From Rhodobacter calidifons (GTDB lineage Bacteria; Pseudomonadota; Alphaproteobacteria; Rhodobacterales; Rhodobacteraceae): a DNA stretch of 64,000 nucleotides. Below the pieces are notes generated by a model. That model saw only the letters and a program-made list of their open reading frames with translations. It did no database searches and had not been told where the DNA came from. A program made the position numbers and the translations under genes. The stretch lies in assembly GCF_011174775.1 (NCBI RefSeq), contig NZ_JAANHS010000003.1, positions 62,001-126,000 of the forward strand, in the 5' to 3' direction. Below, in pieces: positions 18,069-25,461 of the stretch. Positions within the stretch are counted from its first letter, which is position 1, and the number at the start of each line of letters is the position of its first letter.

Positions 18069-20276
18069 TTGGGCGAGCGGGTCTATCGGGCGGGCGACCT
18101 TGTGGGCGTGCTGACCACCGAGCCTCTCGGCGGCGCCCTGGCGGGCCGTGTGCTGGACTATCGCGCACCCGAGGGCGGCTGCGGCGACGGGGATTTCGTC
18201 GAGGTGCCGCTGGGTCCGCGCCGGGTGCTGGGCGTGGTCTGGGGGCCGGGGGAAGGCGGGTTCGACCCCGCGAGGATCCGCCCCGTGACCCGCGTGCTGG
18301 ACGCGCGCCCGATGCGCGCCGAACTGCGCAGCTTCCTGACCCGCGCCGCCGACTACACGCTGACCCCCCTGCCCGCCATGCTGCGGCTGGCCACCCGCGC
18401 GCCGGGCCTGGGCGATCCGCCTTCCACCCGGCGGGTCTATCGGCTGGCCGGGCCGGTGCCGAACCAGTTGACCGAGGCCCGGCACCGGGTGATCGAGGCG
18501 CTGCGCGACTTTGGCGGCGCGCCGGTGAACCTGGGGGAACTGGCCGAGGCGGCGGGGTGCGGGGCTTCGGTCGTGAAAGGGCTGGTGAAGCTGGGCGTGG
18601 TGGCCGAAGAGGACGCCCCCCGCGACACGCCCTATCCGCGGCTGAAGGCCGACCGGGGGATGCGGCTGGCGGGCGACCAGGTGGCGGCGGGCGATGCGCT
18701 GGTGGCCGATGTGGCGCGCGGGGCCTTTGCGGCGACGCTACTGAAGGGCGTCACCGGGTCGGGCAAGACCGAGGTCTATCTGGAGGCGGTCGCGGAATGT
18801 CTGCGCCAGGGGCGGCAGGCGCTGGTCCTGCTGCCGGAAATCGCCCTGACGGCCGAGTTCCTGACGCGCGTGGAAGCGCGGTTCGGGGCGCGGCCGGCCG
18901 AGTGGCATTCCGGTGTCACGATGACCGAGCGGCGGCGGCTGTGGCGGATGGTGTCGGAAGGCGGGGCGGAACTGGTGGTGGGCGCGCGGTCCGCCCTGTT
19001 CCTGCCGTTCCAGGACCTGGGGCTGATCGTGGTCGATGAGGAACACGACACTTCGTACAAGCAGGAGGACGGCGTGCTGTACAACGCCCGCGACATGGCG
19101 GTGCTGCGCGCGGCGATCGCGGGCTGTCCGGTGGTGCTGGCCAGTGCCACGCCCTCGCTGGAGACCTGGGCCAATGTCGAGGCGGGGAAGTACCGGCGGC
19201 TGGATCTGGGGTCGCGGTTCGGGGCGGCAGAGCTGCCCGAGATGCGGGCGATCGACATGCGGGCCGAGAAGCTGCCGGGGGATCGCTGGATCTCGGGGAC
19301 ACTGGCCCGCAAGGTGGAGGCCGTGATCCAGCGCGGCGAACAGGCGCTGTTGTTCCTGAACCGGCGCGGCTATGCGCCGGTGACGCTGTGCCGGGCCTGC
19401 GGGCATCAGGTGGGCTGCGACCAGTGCGACGCGCGGATGGTGGAGCACAGGTTCCAGAAGCGGCTGGTCTGCCACCAGTGCGGGGCGACGAAGCCGGTGC
19501 CGGTCGCCTGCCCCGCCTGCGGGGTCGAGGGCCGGATGGCCGCCGTGGGGCCGGGGGTGGAGCGGCTGGCCGAGGAGGTGGCGGCACGGTTCCCGCAGGC
19601 GCGGGTGGCGGTGCTGTCGTCGGACCTGTTCGGCTCGGCCCGGGCCTTGAAGGAGGCCATCGCCGGAATCGCGGGCGGCGGGGCGGACATCATCATCGGC
19701 ACGCAGATCGTGGCCAAGGGGCACAACTTCCCGCTGCTGACCCTGGTGGGGGTGATCGACGCGGATCTGGGCTTGCAGGGGTCCGACCTGCGCGCGGCGG
19801 AACGGACCTTCCAGCTGATGCGGCAGGTCGCGGGCCGGGCGGGGCGGACGGCGGAACGGAAGGGCGAGGCCTGGCTTCAGACGCACCAGCCGGACCATCC
19901 GGTGATCCGCGCGATCCTGGGCGGCGACGAAGAGGCCTTCTGGCGGGCCGAGGCGGCGGAACGGCGGGCCTCGGGCGTGCCGCCCTACGGGCGGATGGCG
20001 GGCATCATCCTGTCCTCTCCCGATCTGGCGCAGGTCTTCGACTTCGGGGCCGAGCTGGCGCGGCGGGCCGATCCGCTGCGGCGGATCGGGGCCGAGGTCT
20101 GGGGCCCCGCCCCGGCGCCGATCGCACGGGTAAGGGGGCGGCACCGGGTGCGGCTTCTGGTCAAGGCGGACAAGGGCGCGCCCTTGCAGGCGGGGCTGGC
20201 GGAATGGCTGGCGCAGGTCAGGCTGCCCCGGGAGCTGCGGCTGGCGGTGGACATCGACCCGCAGAGCTTTCTCTAG
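18069..20276 (+). CDS. priA: Primosomal replication restart helicase PriA
   Basis: 735-residue SF2 helicase that reloads the replisome at stalled forks. An N-terminal DNA-binding domain is followed by Walker A GVTGSGKTEVYL, the DEEH box (VVDEEHDTSYKQEDG), and eight zinc-binding cysteines in two clusters (CRACGHQVGCDQC and CHQCG...CPAC). The GTQIVAKGHNFPLLTLVGV motif and a C-terminal PriA domain end the protein. A TTG at 18069 is used as start because similarity reaches close to it; the ribosome site is poor. An active-looking PriA is expected in any such chromosome. Confidence 0.95.
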   Translation: MGERVYRAGDLVGVLTTEPLGGALAGRVLDYRAPEGGCGDGDFVEVPLGPRRVLGVVWGPGEGGFDPARIRPVTRVLDARPMRAELRSFLTRAADYTLTPLPAMLRLATRAPGLGDPPSTRRVYRLAGPVPNQLTEARHRVIEALRDFGGAPVNLGELAEAAGCGASVVKGLVKLGVVAEEDAPRDTPYPRLKADRGMRLAGDQVAAGDALVADVARGAFAATLLKGVTGSGKTEVYLEAVAECLRQGRQALVLLPEIALTAEFLTRVEARFGARPAEWHSGVTMTERRRLWRMVSEGGAELVVGARSALFLPFQDLGLIVVDEEHDTSYKQEDGVLYNARDMAVLRAAIAGCPVVLASATPSLETWANVEAGKYRRLDLGSRFGAAELPEMRAIDMRAEKLPGDRWISGTLARKVEAVIQRGEQALLFLNRRGYAPVTLCRACGHQVGCDQCDARMVEHRFQKRLVCHQCGATKPVPVACPACGVEGRMAAVGPGVERLAEEVAARFPQARVAVLSSDLFGSARALKEAIAGIAGGGADIIIGTQIVAKGHNFPLLTLVGVIDADLGLQGSDLRAAERTFQLMRQVAGRAGRTAERKGEAWLQTHQPDHPVIRAILGGDEEAFWRAEAAERRASGVPPYGRMAGIILSSPDLAQVFDFGAELARRADPLRRIGAEVWGPAPAPIARVRGRHRVRLLVKADKGAPLQAGLAEWLAQVRLPRELRLAVDIDPQSFL

Positions 20277-20402
20277 CCCCGGACCGGCTTCTGTTGCAGG
20301 GATCGCACATCCCGGTGCGCGCCGCGGACTTCGCTGTCGCCAGAGGTCGCGGCTTTCGCCTATAGTCCGGGGGATGTCCGCCGCAACTTCTGGACCTGCC
20401 CG

Positions 20403-21101
20403 ATGATCGAACCCGACCTGCGCGACCGCATCCTTGCCGAACCGGAGCGTCTTCTGGACGACCGCGACGTGATGAATGCGCTGGTGGCGGCGAACGAACG
20501 CGCCATGGGTGCGAACATCGTCGATCTGCGCGGCATCGCCATGCAGCGGCTGGAGGCGCGGCTCGACCGGCTGGAGGACACGCACCGTTCGGTCATCGCG
20601 GCAGCCTACGAGAACCTCGCCGGGACCAACCAGGTCCATCGCGCGGTGCTGCATCTGCTGGAGCCCACGAATTTCGAGGCCTTCATCGCCGCTCTGACCG
20701 GCGAAGTGGCGCAGGTCCTGCGCGTCGATCATGTCCGTCTGGTGCTGGAGACCCTGCAAGAGGACGGCACCAGCGATCCGACCCTGCGCCGCCTGGGCGA
20801 TGTGCTGGAGGTCGTGCCGCGCGGCTTTGTCGGCCATTACCTGACCAACGGCCGCGGCGGGCCGGGCCGCCCGGTCGTGCTGCGCGCGGTGACCGGGCTT
20901 GCCGAAGCCTTCTACGGCCCTCTGGCCGGGGAGATCCGGTCCGAGGCCCTGATGAAGCTGGACCTCGGCCCAGGCCGCCTGCCGGGCATGCTGGTCTTTG
21001 CCTCGGAAGATCCCAGCCAGTTCAAGTCCACCCATGGCACCGACCTGCTGGCCTTCTTCGCCGGCGTCTTCGAACGGACGATGCGCCGGTGGCTGGGCTA
21101 G
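20403..21101 (+). CDS. DUF484 family protein
   Basis: 232 residues. The opening IEPDLRDRILAEPERLLDDRDVMNAL and the coiled-coil-prone block IAMQRLEARLDRLEDTHRSVI are typical of DUF484, a GAF-like family found next to xerC in many proteobacteria. The molecular role is unknown. Its last 13 bases overlap the xerC start, which supports the usual DUF484-xerC linkage. Confidence 0.88.
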   Translation: MIEPDLRDRILAEPERLLDDRDVMNALVAANERAMGANIVDLRGIAMQRLEARLDRLEDTHRSVIAAAYENLAGTNQVHRAVLHLLEPTNFEAFIAALTGEVAQVLRVDHVRLVLETLQEDGTSDPTLRRLGDVLEVVPRGFVGHYLTNGRGGPGRPVVLRAVTGLAEAFYGPLAGEIRSEALMKLDLGPGRLPGMLVFASEDPSQFKSTHGTDLLAFFAGVFERTMRRWLG

Positions 21102-22024
21102 GCGATCCCTTTCTGCCCCCGGCCCTGGGGGCGGCGCTGGGACAGTGGCTGTCGCAGCTGGCCGCGCTGGAGGGCGCGGCGGCGAACACGGTGGAGGCCT
21201 ACCGCCGCGACGTGACGCGCTATCTGAAATTCCTGGTGGCCCATCGCGGCGGGGCGGAAGGCCTTGCCGCGGTCGCCCGGACCAGCCAGAGCGACCTGCG
21301 CGCCTGGATGGCCGAGGAACGCGGCCGCGGGCTGTCGGCGCGGTCGCTGGCCCGGGCGCTGTCGGCGGTGAAGGGCTTCACCGCCTGGGCGGCCGACCGC
21401 AGCGGGGCCGATGCGGCCACCGTCCTGTCGGCCCGCGCCCCGAAATTCCGCCGCAAGCTGCCGCGCCCGCTGACCGAGGACGGCGCCGGGGCGATCCTGG
21501 CAGAGATCGGCGCCGATGCGCGCGAGGACTGGATCGCCGCGCGCGACACGGCGATTGCCACCCTACTGTATGGCCTCGGCCTGCGGATCTCCGAGGCGCT
21601 GTCGCTGACCGGGGCCGACCATCCCCTGCCCGGCGTGCTGCGCATCACCGGCAAGGGCGGCAAGACCCGGCTGGTGCCGGTGATCCCGGCCGCGGCGCAG
21701 GCGGTGGCGGGTTATGTGGCGCTGTGTCCCTTCGACCTTGCCCCCGAGGCCCCGCTGTTTCGCGGTGCGCGCGGCGGGCCGGTCAATCCCCGTCTGATCC
21801 AGGCCGCGATGGAGCGCGCGCGGCTGCGCCTGGGCCTGCCGGCCACGGCCACGCCGCATGCGCTGCGCCACAGCTTTGCCACGCATCTTCTGTCGGCCGG
21901 AGGCGACCTGCGCGCGATCCAGGAGCTGCTGGGCCATGCCTCGCTGTCCACCACCCAGGCCTATACCGCCGTGGATGCCGCCCGGCTGATGGAGGTCTAT
22001 GAAAAGGCCCATCCCCGTGCCTGA
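21089..22024 (+). CDS. xerC: Tyrosine recombinase XerC
   Basis: 311-residue site-specific recombinase that with XerD resolves chromosome dimers at dif. The N-terminal SAM-like domain spans about residues 15-105. The catalytic set is complete: R166 (GLRISEA), K192 (GKGGKTR), H257 and R260 (HALRHSFATH), H283 (LGHASLSTTQ) and Y292. The GTG start lies inside the DUF484 gene. The DUF484 context and the absence of integrase-like partners or att sites argue for the housekeeping XerC rather than a mobile-element integrase. Confidence 0.92.
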   Translation: MAGLGDPFLPPALGAALGQWLSQLAALEGAAANTVEAYRRDVTRYLKFLVAHRGGAEGLAAVARTSQSDLRAWMAEERGRGLSARSLARALSAVKGFTAWAADRSGADAATVLSARAPKFRRKLPRPLTEDGAGAILAEIGADAREDWIAARDTAIATLLYGLGLRISEALSLTGADHPLPGVLRITGKGGKTRLVPVIPAAAQAVAGYVALCPFDLAPEAPLFRGARGGPVNPRLIQAAMERARLRLGLPATATPHALRHSFATHLLSAGGDLRAIQELLGHASLSTTQAYTAVDAARLMEVYEKAHPRA

Positions 22025-22075
22025 ACCCGCCATCCCGCTGTTGCACCCCGCCTGGTAATCCGCCATCAAGTCGCC

Positions 22076-22780
22076 ATGTCCCCGCGTCTCAAAGCCCTCT
22101 CGGTCCACCTTCTCACCGCTTCGGGCGCGGTGTTGGCGATGTTCGCCATGCTTGCCGCCGTGCAGGAGAACTGGAGCCTGATGTTCCTCTGGCTGGTCGT
22201 CGCGCTGATCGTGGACGGGATCGACGGGCCGCTGGCCCGAAGGTTCGACGTGCAGAAGAACTGGCCGACCTATGACGGGGTCCTGATGGACCTGATCGTG
22301 GACTATCTGACCTATGTCTTCATCCCGGCCTTCGCGCTGTTCCAGTCGGGCCTCTTGCCGGGGTGGACCGGGTGGCTGGCGATCATCGTGATCTGCTACG
22401 GCTCGGTGGTCTATTTCGCCGACACACGGATGAAGACCAAGGACAAGAGTTTCGCGGGCTTTCCGGCCTGCTGGAACATGGTGGTGCTGGTGCTGTTCGC
22501 CACCAAGCCGGGCGAGGCGGTCATTCTGGTGGTCGTCATCCTTCTGACCGTGGCGATGTTCACCAATCTAAAGTTCATCCACCCGGTGCGGACCAGCCGC
22601 TGGTACGAAATCTCGCTGGCGGTCTGCGTGGCCTGGATCGTCCTGGCCGCCTGGGCCGCCTGGTGGGATTTCAACGAGGGGCCGGTGGCGAAGTGGCTTC
22701 TGGTGCTGACCTCGATGTATCTGATGCTGGCGGGGATCGCGCAGCAGGTCGTCCCCGAAAGCATCCGTCGGGTCCGGTAG
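22076..22780 (+). CDS. pcs: Phosphatidylcholine synthase
   Basis: 234-residue CDP-alcohol phosphatidyltransferase that condenses CDP-diacylglycerol with choline. The catalytic motif runs DGIDGPLARRF...NWPTYDGVLMDLIVD with the conserved Asp residues near residues 42-75. About seven membrane segments follow. The variant motif with a longer spacer and the YFADTRMKTKD region match bacterial Pcs rather than PssA or PgsA. Its presence means membranes can contain phosphatidylcholine made from exogenous choline. A double-hairpin repeat lies at its 3' end. Confidence 0.88.
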   Translation: MSPRLKALSVHLLTASGAVLAMFAMLAAVQENWSLMFLWLVVALIVDGIDGPLARRFDVQKNWPTYDGVLMDLIVDYLTYVFIPAFALFQSGLLPGWTGWLAIIVICYGSVVYFADTRMKTKDKSFAGFPACWNMVVLVLFATKPGEAVILVVVILLTVAMFTNLKFIHPVRTSRWYEISLAVCVAWIVLAAWAAWWDFNEGPVAKWLLVLTSMYLMLAGIAQQVVPESIRRVR

Positions 22781-22783
22781 ACC

Positions 22784-22826
22784 AAAAGCCTTCGAAGGCT
22801 TTTGCAAATCTCTTCGAAGAGATTTG
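22784..22826. repeat. Double perfect hairpin between convergent genes (family B copy 1)
   Basis: Two adjacent palindromes: AAAAGCCTTCGAAGGCTTTT at 22784-22803 and a 22-base palindrome centred on CTTCGAAG at 22805-22826. They start three bases after the pcs stop and end six bases before the stop of the opposing gene. With A- and T-rich outer arms they could terminate transcription from both sides. Confidence 0.75.
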
Positions 22827-22831
22827 GCCCT

Positions 22832-23668
22832 TTACAGCCGCATCAGCATGACGCCCGCGACGATCACCCCGGCCGCCACGGCTTTCTCTCCGTTCATCCT
22901 CTCGCCGAAGGCCAGCCAGCCGATCAGAACCGCGAACAGGATCGAGGTCTCGCGCAGGGCCGCCACGACGGCAATGGGCGCCAGGGTCATCGCCCAGATC
23001 GACACCGCATAGGCCCCGTAGCTGGCCGCCGAGGCGAAGGCCCCCATCCGCCAGGTCTGCCAGTCCCGCGGGATCACGTCCCGGCCGCGCAGGGCAAGCA
23101 TCCCAAGCGTGAAGAAGGTCCCGTCGGCCACGAAGACCCAGGCCACATAGGCCGCAGCCGAGCCCGAGACCCGCGCCCCCGTCCCGTCGATCAGCGTATA
23201 GGTCGCGGTGGCCAGGGCGCTGCCCAGGGCGAAGGGCACAAGCTTGCGGTCCTCGCCGCTGGTGAAGACGCCCCGCGCCATCAGCAGGATACCCCCCGCC
23301 AGCAAGGCAATTGCCAGATATTCCTGCGCCGAAACCGCATCGGAAAGGGAGACCGCGCCGACCAGGGCCACGATCATCGGGGCGGCACCGCGCGCGATTG
23401 GATAGACGCGGCTGAGGTCGCCGCGGTCATAGGCATAGGTCAGGAAGAACTTGTAGGCGAAATGCGTGCAGCCCGCCGCGATCACCCAGGGCACCGCCGC
23501 AGGGTCGATCGCCGGGGTCAGCATGACCGCCGTCAGACCGATGGGCACCTCGACGATCGACAGGATTACCATGCCGCCGACCTTCGAGGTCCCCAGCTTG
23601 ATCAGCGCATTCCACAGCGCATGCAGGAAGGCCGCGCCAAGGACGGCCAGGAACACGCCGAGGGTCAC
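22832..23668 (-). CDS. DMT-superfamily (EamA) transporter
   Basis: 278 residues with about ten hydrophobic segments in two EamA repeats. The N-terminal LGAAFLHALWNALIK and the late ALRETSILFAVLIGWLAFGERM are family signatures. The start is GTG at 23668, because the ATG two bases earlier is followed immediately by a stop. It converges on pcs and lies 96 bases downstream of the DUF3253 gene in the same direction. Its substrate is unknown. Confidence 0.85.
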   Translation of the reverse strand: MTLGVFLAVLGAAFLHALWNALIKLGTSKVGGMVILSIVEVPIGLTAVMLTPAIDPAAVPWVIAAGCTHFAYKFFLTYAYDRGDLSRVYPIARGAAPMIVALVGAVSLSDAVSAQEYLAIALLAGGILLMARGVFTSGEDRKLVPFALGSALATATYTLIDGTGARVSGSAAAYVAWVFVADGTFFTLGMLALRGRDVIPRDWQTWRMGAFASAASYGAYAVSIWAMTLAPIAVVAALRETSILFAVLIGWLAFGERMNGEKAVAAGVIVAGVMLMRL

Positions 23669-23764
23669 ATCGCACCCGTCATGAAACCGTTACAGAACTG
23701 GCTAGACCCCGGCATGGCCCGACACAAGCCGCGCGATAGGTCCAGAGCCCGGATTTCGATAGGC

Positions 23765-23992
23765 TCAGCGCAGATGCCGCCGGATCGGACCCTTTGCCGT
23801 GAGAGGGTCCACCTCCACCCCGCGCCGGGTCGCCCGGATCTCGGGCATCGCCGCTGCCACGGCGCGGATCTCGGGCATCAGCCGCTGCCAGTTCCCGGCC
23901 AGCGCCCTGGCGACCTCGGAGGGGCAGAAGGATTTACCCCTGCCGCGCCGCAGGGCCAGCTCCAGGATCGCCGCGCGCAGCTCTGCCGTCAC
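23765..23992 (-). CDS. DUF3253 domain protein
   Basis: 75 residues. The whole chain resembles DUF3253: LRAAILELALRRGRGKSFCPSEVARALAGNWQRLMPEIRAVA followed by a basic C-terminus, a small winged-helix-like fold of unknown role. The GTG start overlaps the upstream stop as GTGA, so translation is probably coupled to the MGMT-like gene and through it to the LysR gene. Confidence 0.75.
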   Translation of the reverse strand: MTAELRAAILELALRRGRGKSFCPSEVARALAGNWQRLMPEIRAVAAAMPEIRATRRGVEVDPLTAKGPIRRHLR

Positions 23993-24183
23993 AAGAGAAT
24001 CCCCCGCTCATGCCGCAGAAGCGCCACCATCGGTCCCATCCCGCCCGGGGCAGAGAGCCCGCCGGACCCGTCGGTGCCCGTCACCCGGTGGCAGGGAATG
24101 CGGATCGGCAGGGGATTGGCCCCGCAGGCCTGTCCCACCGCCTGCGCCGGCCCGAACGGCCCCGTCATGCCCGCCCGGATCAC
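23989..24183 (-). CDS. Short MGMT-domain protein (O6-alkylguanine-DNA alkyltransferase C-terminal part)
   Basis: 64 residues from a GTG that overlaps the LysR stop as GTGA; its own stop overlaps the DUF3253 GTG in the same way. It contains AVGQACGANPLPIRIPCHRVTGTDG, with the PCHRV active site of Ada/Ogt proteins. The N-terminal half of the DNA-binding domain is absent, since that position is occupied by the LysR gene. The usual YSGG after the active site reads LSAPGG. It could be a decayed ogt or a deliberately small coupled product; coupling on both sides favours translation. Confidence 0.6.
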   Translation of the reverse strand: MIRAGMTGPFGPAQAVGQACGANPLPIRIPCHRVTGTDGSGGLSAPGGMGPMVALLRHERGILL

Positions 24184-25049
24184 GGCCCGCCCTCGCGCAG
24201 GGGCGCAAAGGCCGCCCGCAGCACCTCGGCCATGCCTTCCACCGCCGGCGAGGTTCCGCGCGGGTTGCGCCGCAGAACCACCCGCGCGTTGTCCACGATG
24301 GGAAAGCCGTCCTCGGTCGTCAGTTCCCGGCAGCCCGCCGGGATCGTGCTGCGCGACAGGGGGGCAATCGCCATGCCATTCGTCACCGCCACCCGGAACC
24401 CCCCGGCCATATCGCAGGACCAGGCGACGCGCCAGTCCATGCCCAGCCGGTCCAGCGACAGCTCGACATAGTTCCGGCTCCACTCCGACCGGAAATAGAC
24501 CGCGACCGGCACCGGGCGGCGCAGGTGCTGGGCATGTGTCACCGAAGTCACCCAGACCGTCGGGTCGATGCAGAGAACCTCGCCCTCCTGCACATATTCC
24601 CAGTCGTAGATCACCGCGAGGTCGATCTCGTCGGCCTCCAGCGCCGCGATCTGGGCCGTCGAATGGTCCACCCGGACCGAGACCTGCACCCCTTCGTGCC
24701 GTTCGTCGAAGGCGGCCAGCGCCCGGGGCAGCACCGTGCCGGAATATTCGTCCGGAATGCCGACCCGCACCGGCCCGACCAGCGGCTTCTCCCGCAGCGC
24801 CACCGCCGCCTCGTCCAGAAGCGCCACGACCCGCCGCGCGTAGGGGACCAGCTGCTCGCCCCGCGGGGTCAGGGCAACCCCCCGGGCCTGTCGGACGAAG
24901 AGCGGCTGGCCAAGGCTTTGCTCCAGCCGCTTGATCTGAAGGCTGACCGCCGACTGCGTGCGGAACAGCCGCGCCGCCGCCGCCGTGACCGAACCGCAGT
25001 CGGCCACCGCGAGGAAGCTGCGCATCAGGTCGCTGTCCAGAGGCTGCAT
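24180..25049 (-). CDS. LysR-family transcriptional regulator
   Basis: 289 residues. The N-terminal winged helix-turn-helix spans about residues 5-64 (LMRSFLAVADCGSVTAAAARLFRTQSAVSLQIKRLE), followed by a periplasmic-binding-like effector domain. It diverges from the DUF1127 gene, with a 17-base LysR-type palindrome in between, suggesting autoregulation. Downstream it is coupled to the MGMT-like and DUF3253 genes. LysR next to a divergent DUF1127 gene recurs in this order. The effector is unknown. Confidence 0.9.
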   Translation of the reverse strand: MQPLDSDLMRSFLAVADCGSVTAAAARLFRTQSAVSLQIKRLEQSLGQPLFVRQARGVALTPRGEQLVPYARRVVALLDEAAVALREKPLVGPVRVGIPDEYSGTVLPRALAAFDERHEGVQVSVRVDHSTAQIAALEADEIDLAVIYDWEYVQEGEVLCIDPTVWVTSVTHAQHLRRPVPVAVYFRSEWSRNYVELSLDRLGMDWRVAWSCDMAGGFRVAVTNGMAIAPLSRSTIPAGCRELTTEDGFPIVDNARVVLRRNPRGTSPAVEGMAEVLRAAFAPLREGGP

Positions 25050-25067
25050 GGCTACCTATAAGCTGAT

Positions 25068-25084
25068 TTCATGTTAACCATCAA
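25068..25084. promoter_or_regulatory. Candidate LysR operator
   Basis: TTCATGTTAACCATCAA is an imperfect inverted repeat (six of eight positions pair) of the T-N11-A type bound by LysR proteins. It lies 19 bases upstream of the LysR start and 66 upstream of the DUF1127 start, flanked by ATAAGCTGAT and ATCAAAGCTAT, which also pair imperfectly. Inference from position and symmetry only. Confidence 0.4.
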
Positions 25085-25149
25085 AGCTATTCGTTTGTGC
25101 AATGTCAAATCCGCTCCTATGTCTCGGTCTCAAGCAAAGGAGTTCCGTC

Positions 25150-25362
25150 ATGTTCGCCCGTCTCATCGCCCTTGTGCAGCTGCGCCGTTCCACCGCGTTC
25201 CTGCTGGAGCGCGACGACGACCATCTTCTGGACGACATCGGCCTGACCCGCGACGACCTGATCGCGCTGCGGCGTGGTGATGATCTTGCCGACGCGCTGA
25301 TGAAGTCGGCCCGCCTGCATTCGACGCCGACGCCCCGCGGTCTCCCCGTGAAGTCGGCCTGA
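25150..25362 (+). CDS. DUF1127 small protein (YjiS-like)
   Basis: 70 residues, starting at the ATG at 25150 with AAGGAG seven bases upstream. The frame is open from 25102 but nothing supports a start there. The core is the DUF1127 helix pair RDDDHLLDDIGLTRDDLIALRRG. Small DUF1127 proteins of alphaproteobacteria are often stress-induced and some are RNA-binding; no function is established for this one. A strong terminator follows. Confidence 0.8.
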   Translation: MFARLIALVQLRRSTAFLLERDDDHLLDDIGLTRDDLIALRRGDDLADALMKSARLHSTPTPRGLPVKSA

Positions 25363-25364
25363 CT

Positions 25365-25403
25365 CTTCGCCGGGCGTCTGGGGACACCCGGCGAAGATTT
25401 TTC
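25365..25403 (+). terminator. Rho-independent terminator of the DUF1127 gene
   Basis: The ten-base arms CTTCGCCGGG and CCCGGCGAAG form a stem with a 12-base loop and are followed by ATTTTTCCC. It begins three bases after the stop codon. Confidence 0.88.
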
Positions 25404-25417
25404 CCGTCTGCCCCTTC

Positions 25418-25458
25418 CTCGTCGCCCCTGCCAGAAGCGCCCGAGGGGCTTCGACGAG
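25418..25458. repeat. Palindromic element, possible degenerate family A copy
   Basis: CTCGTCG at 25418-25424 and CGACGAG at 25452-25458 are perfect inverted arms, with CCCCT and AGGGG further in. It is in the gap between two convergent genes, like most family A copies, but the central core is not conserved. Confidence 0.35.
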
Positions 25459-25461
25459 CCG

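Noticed and set aside
21089-22024. Tyrosine recombinase as integrase of a mobile element
   Set aside because: The DUF484 overlap, XerC-like length and lack of any att repeat, tRNA or phage genes nearby indicate the housekeeping recombinase.
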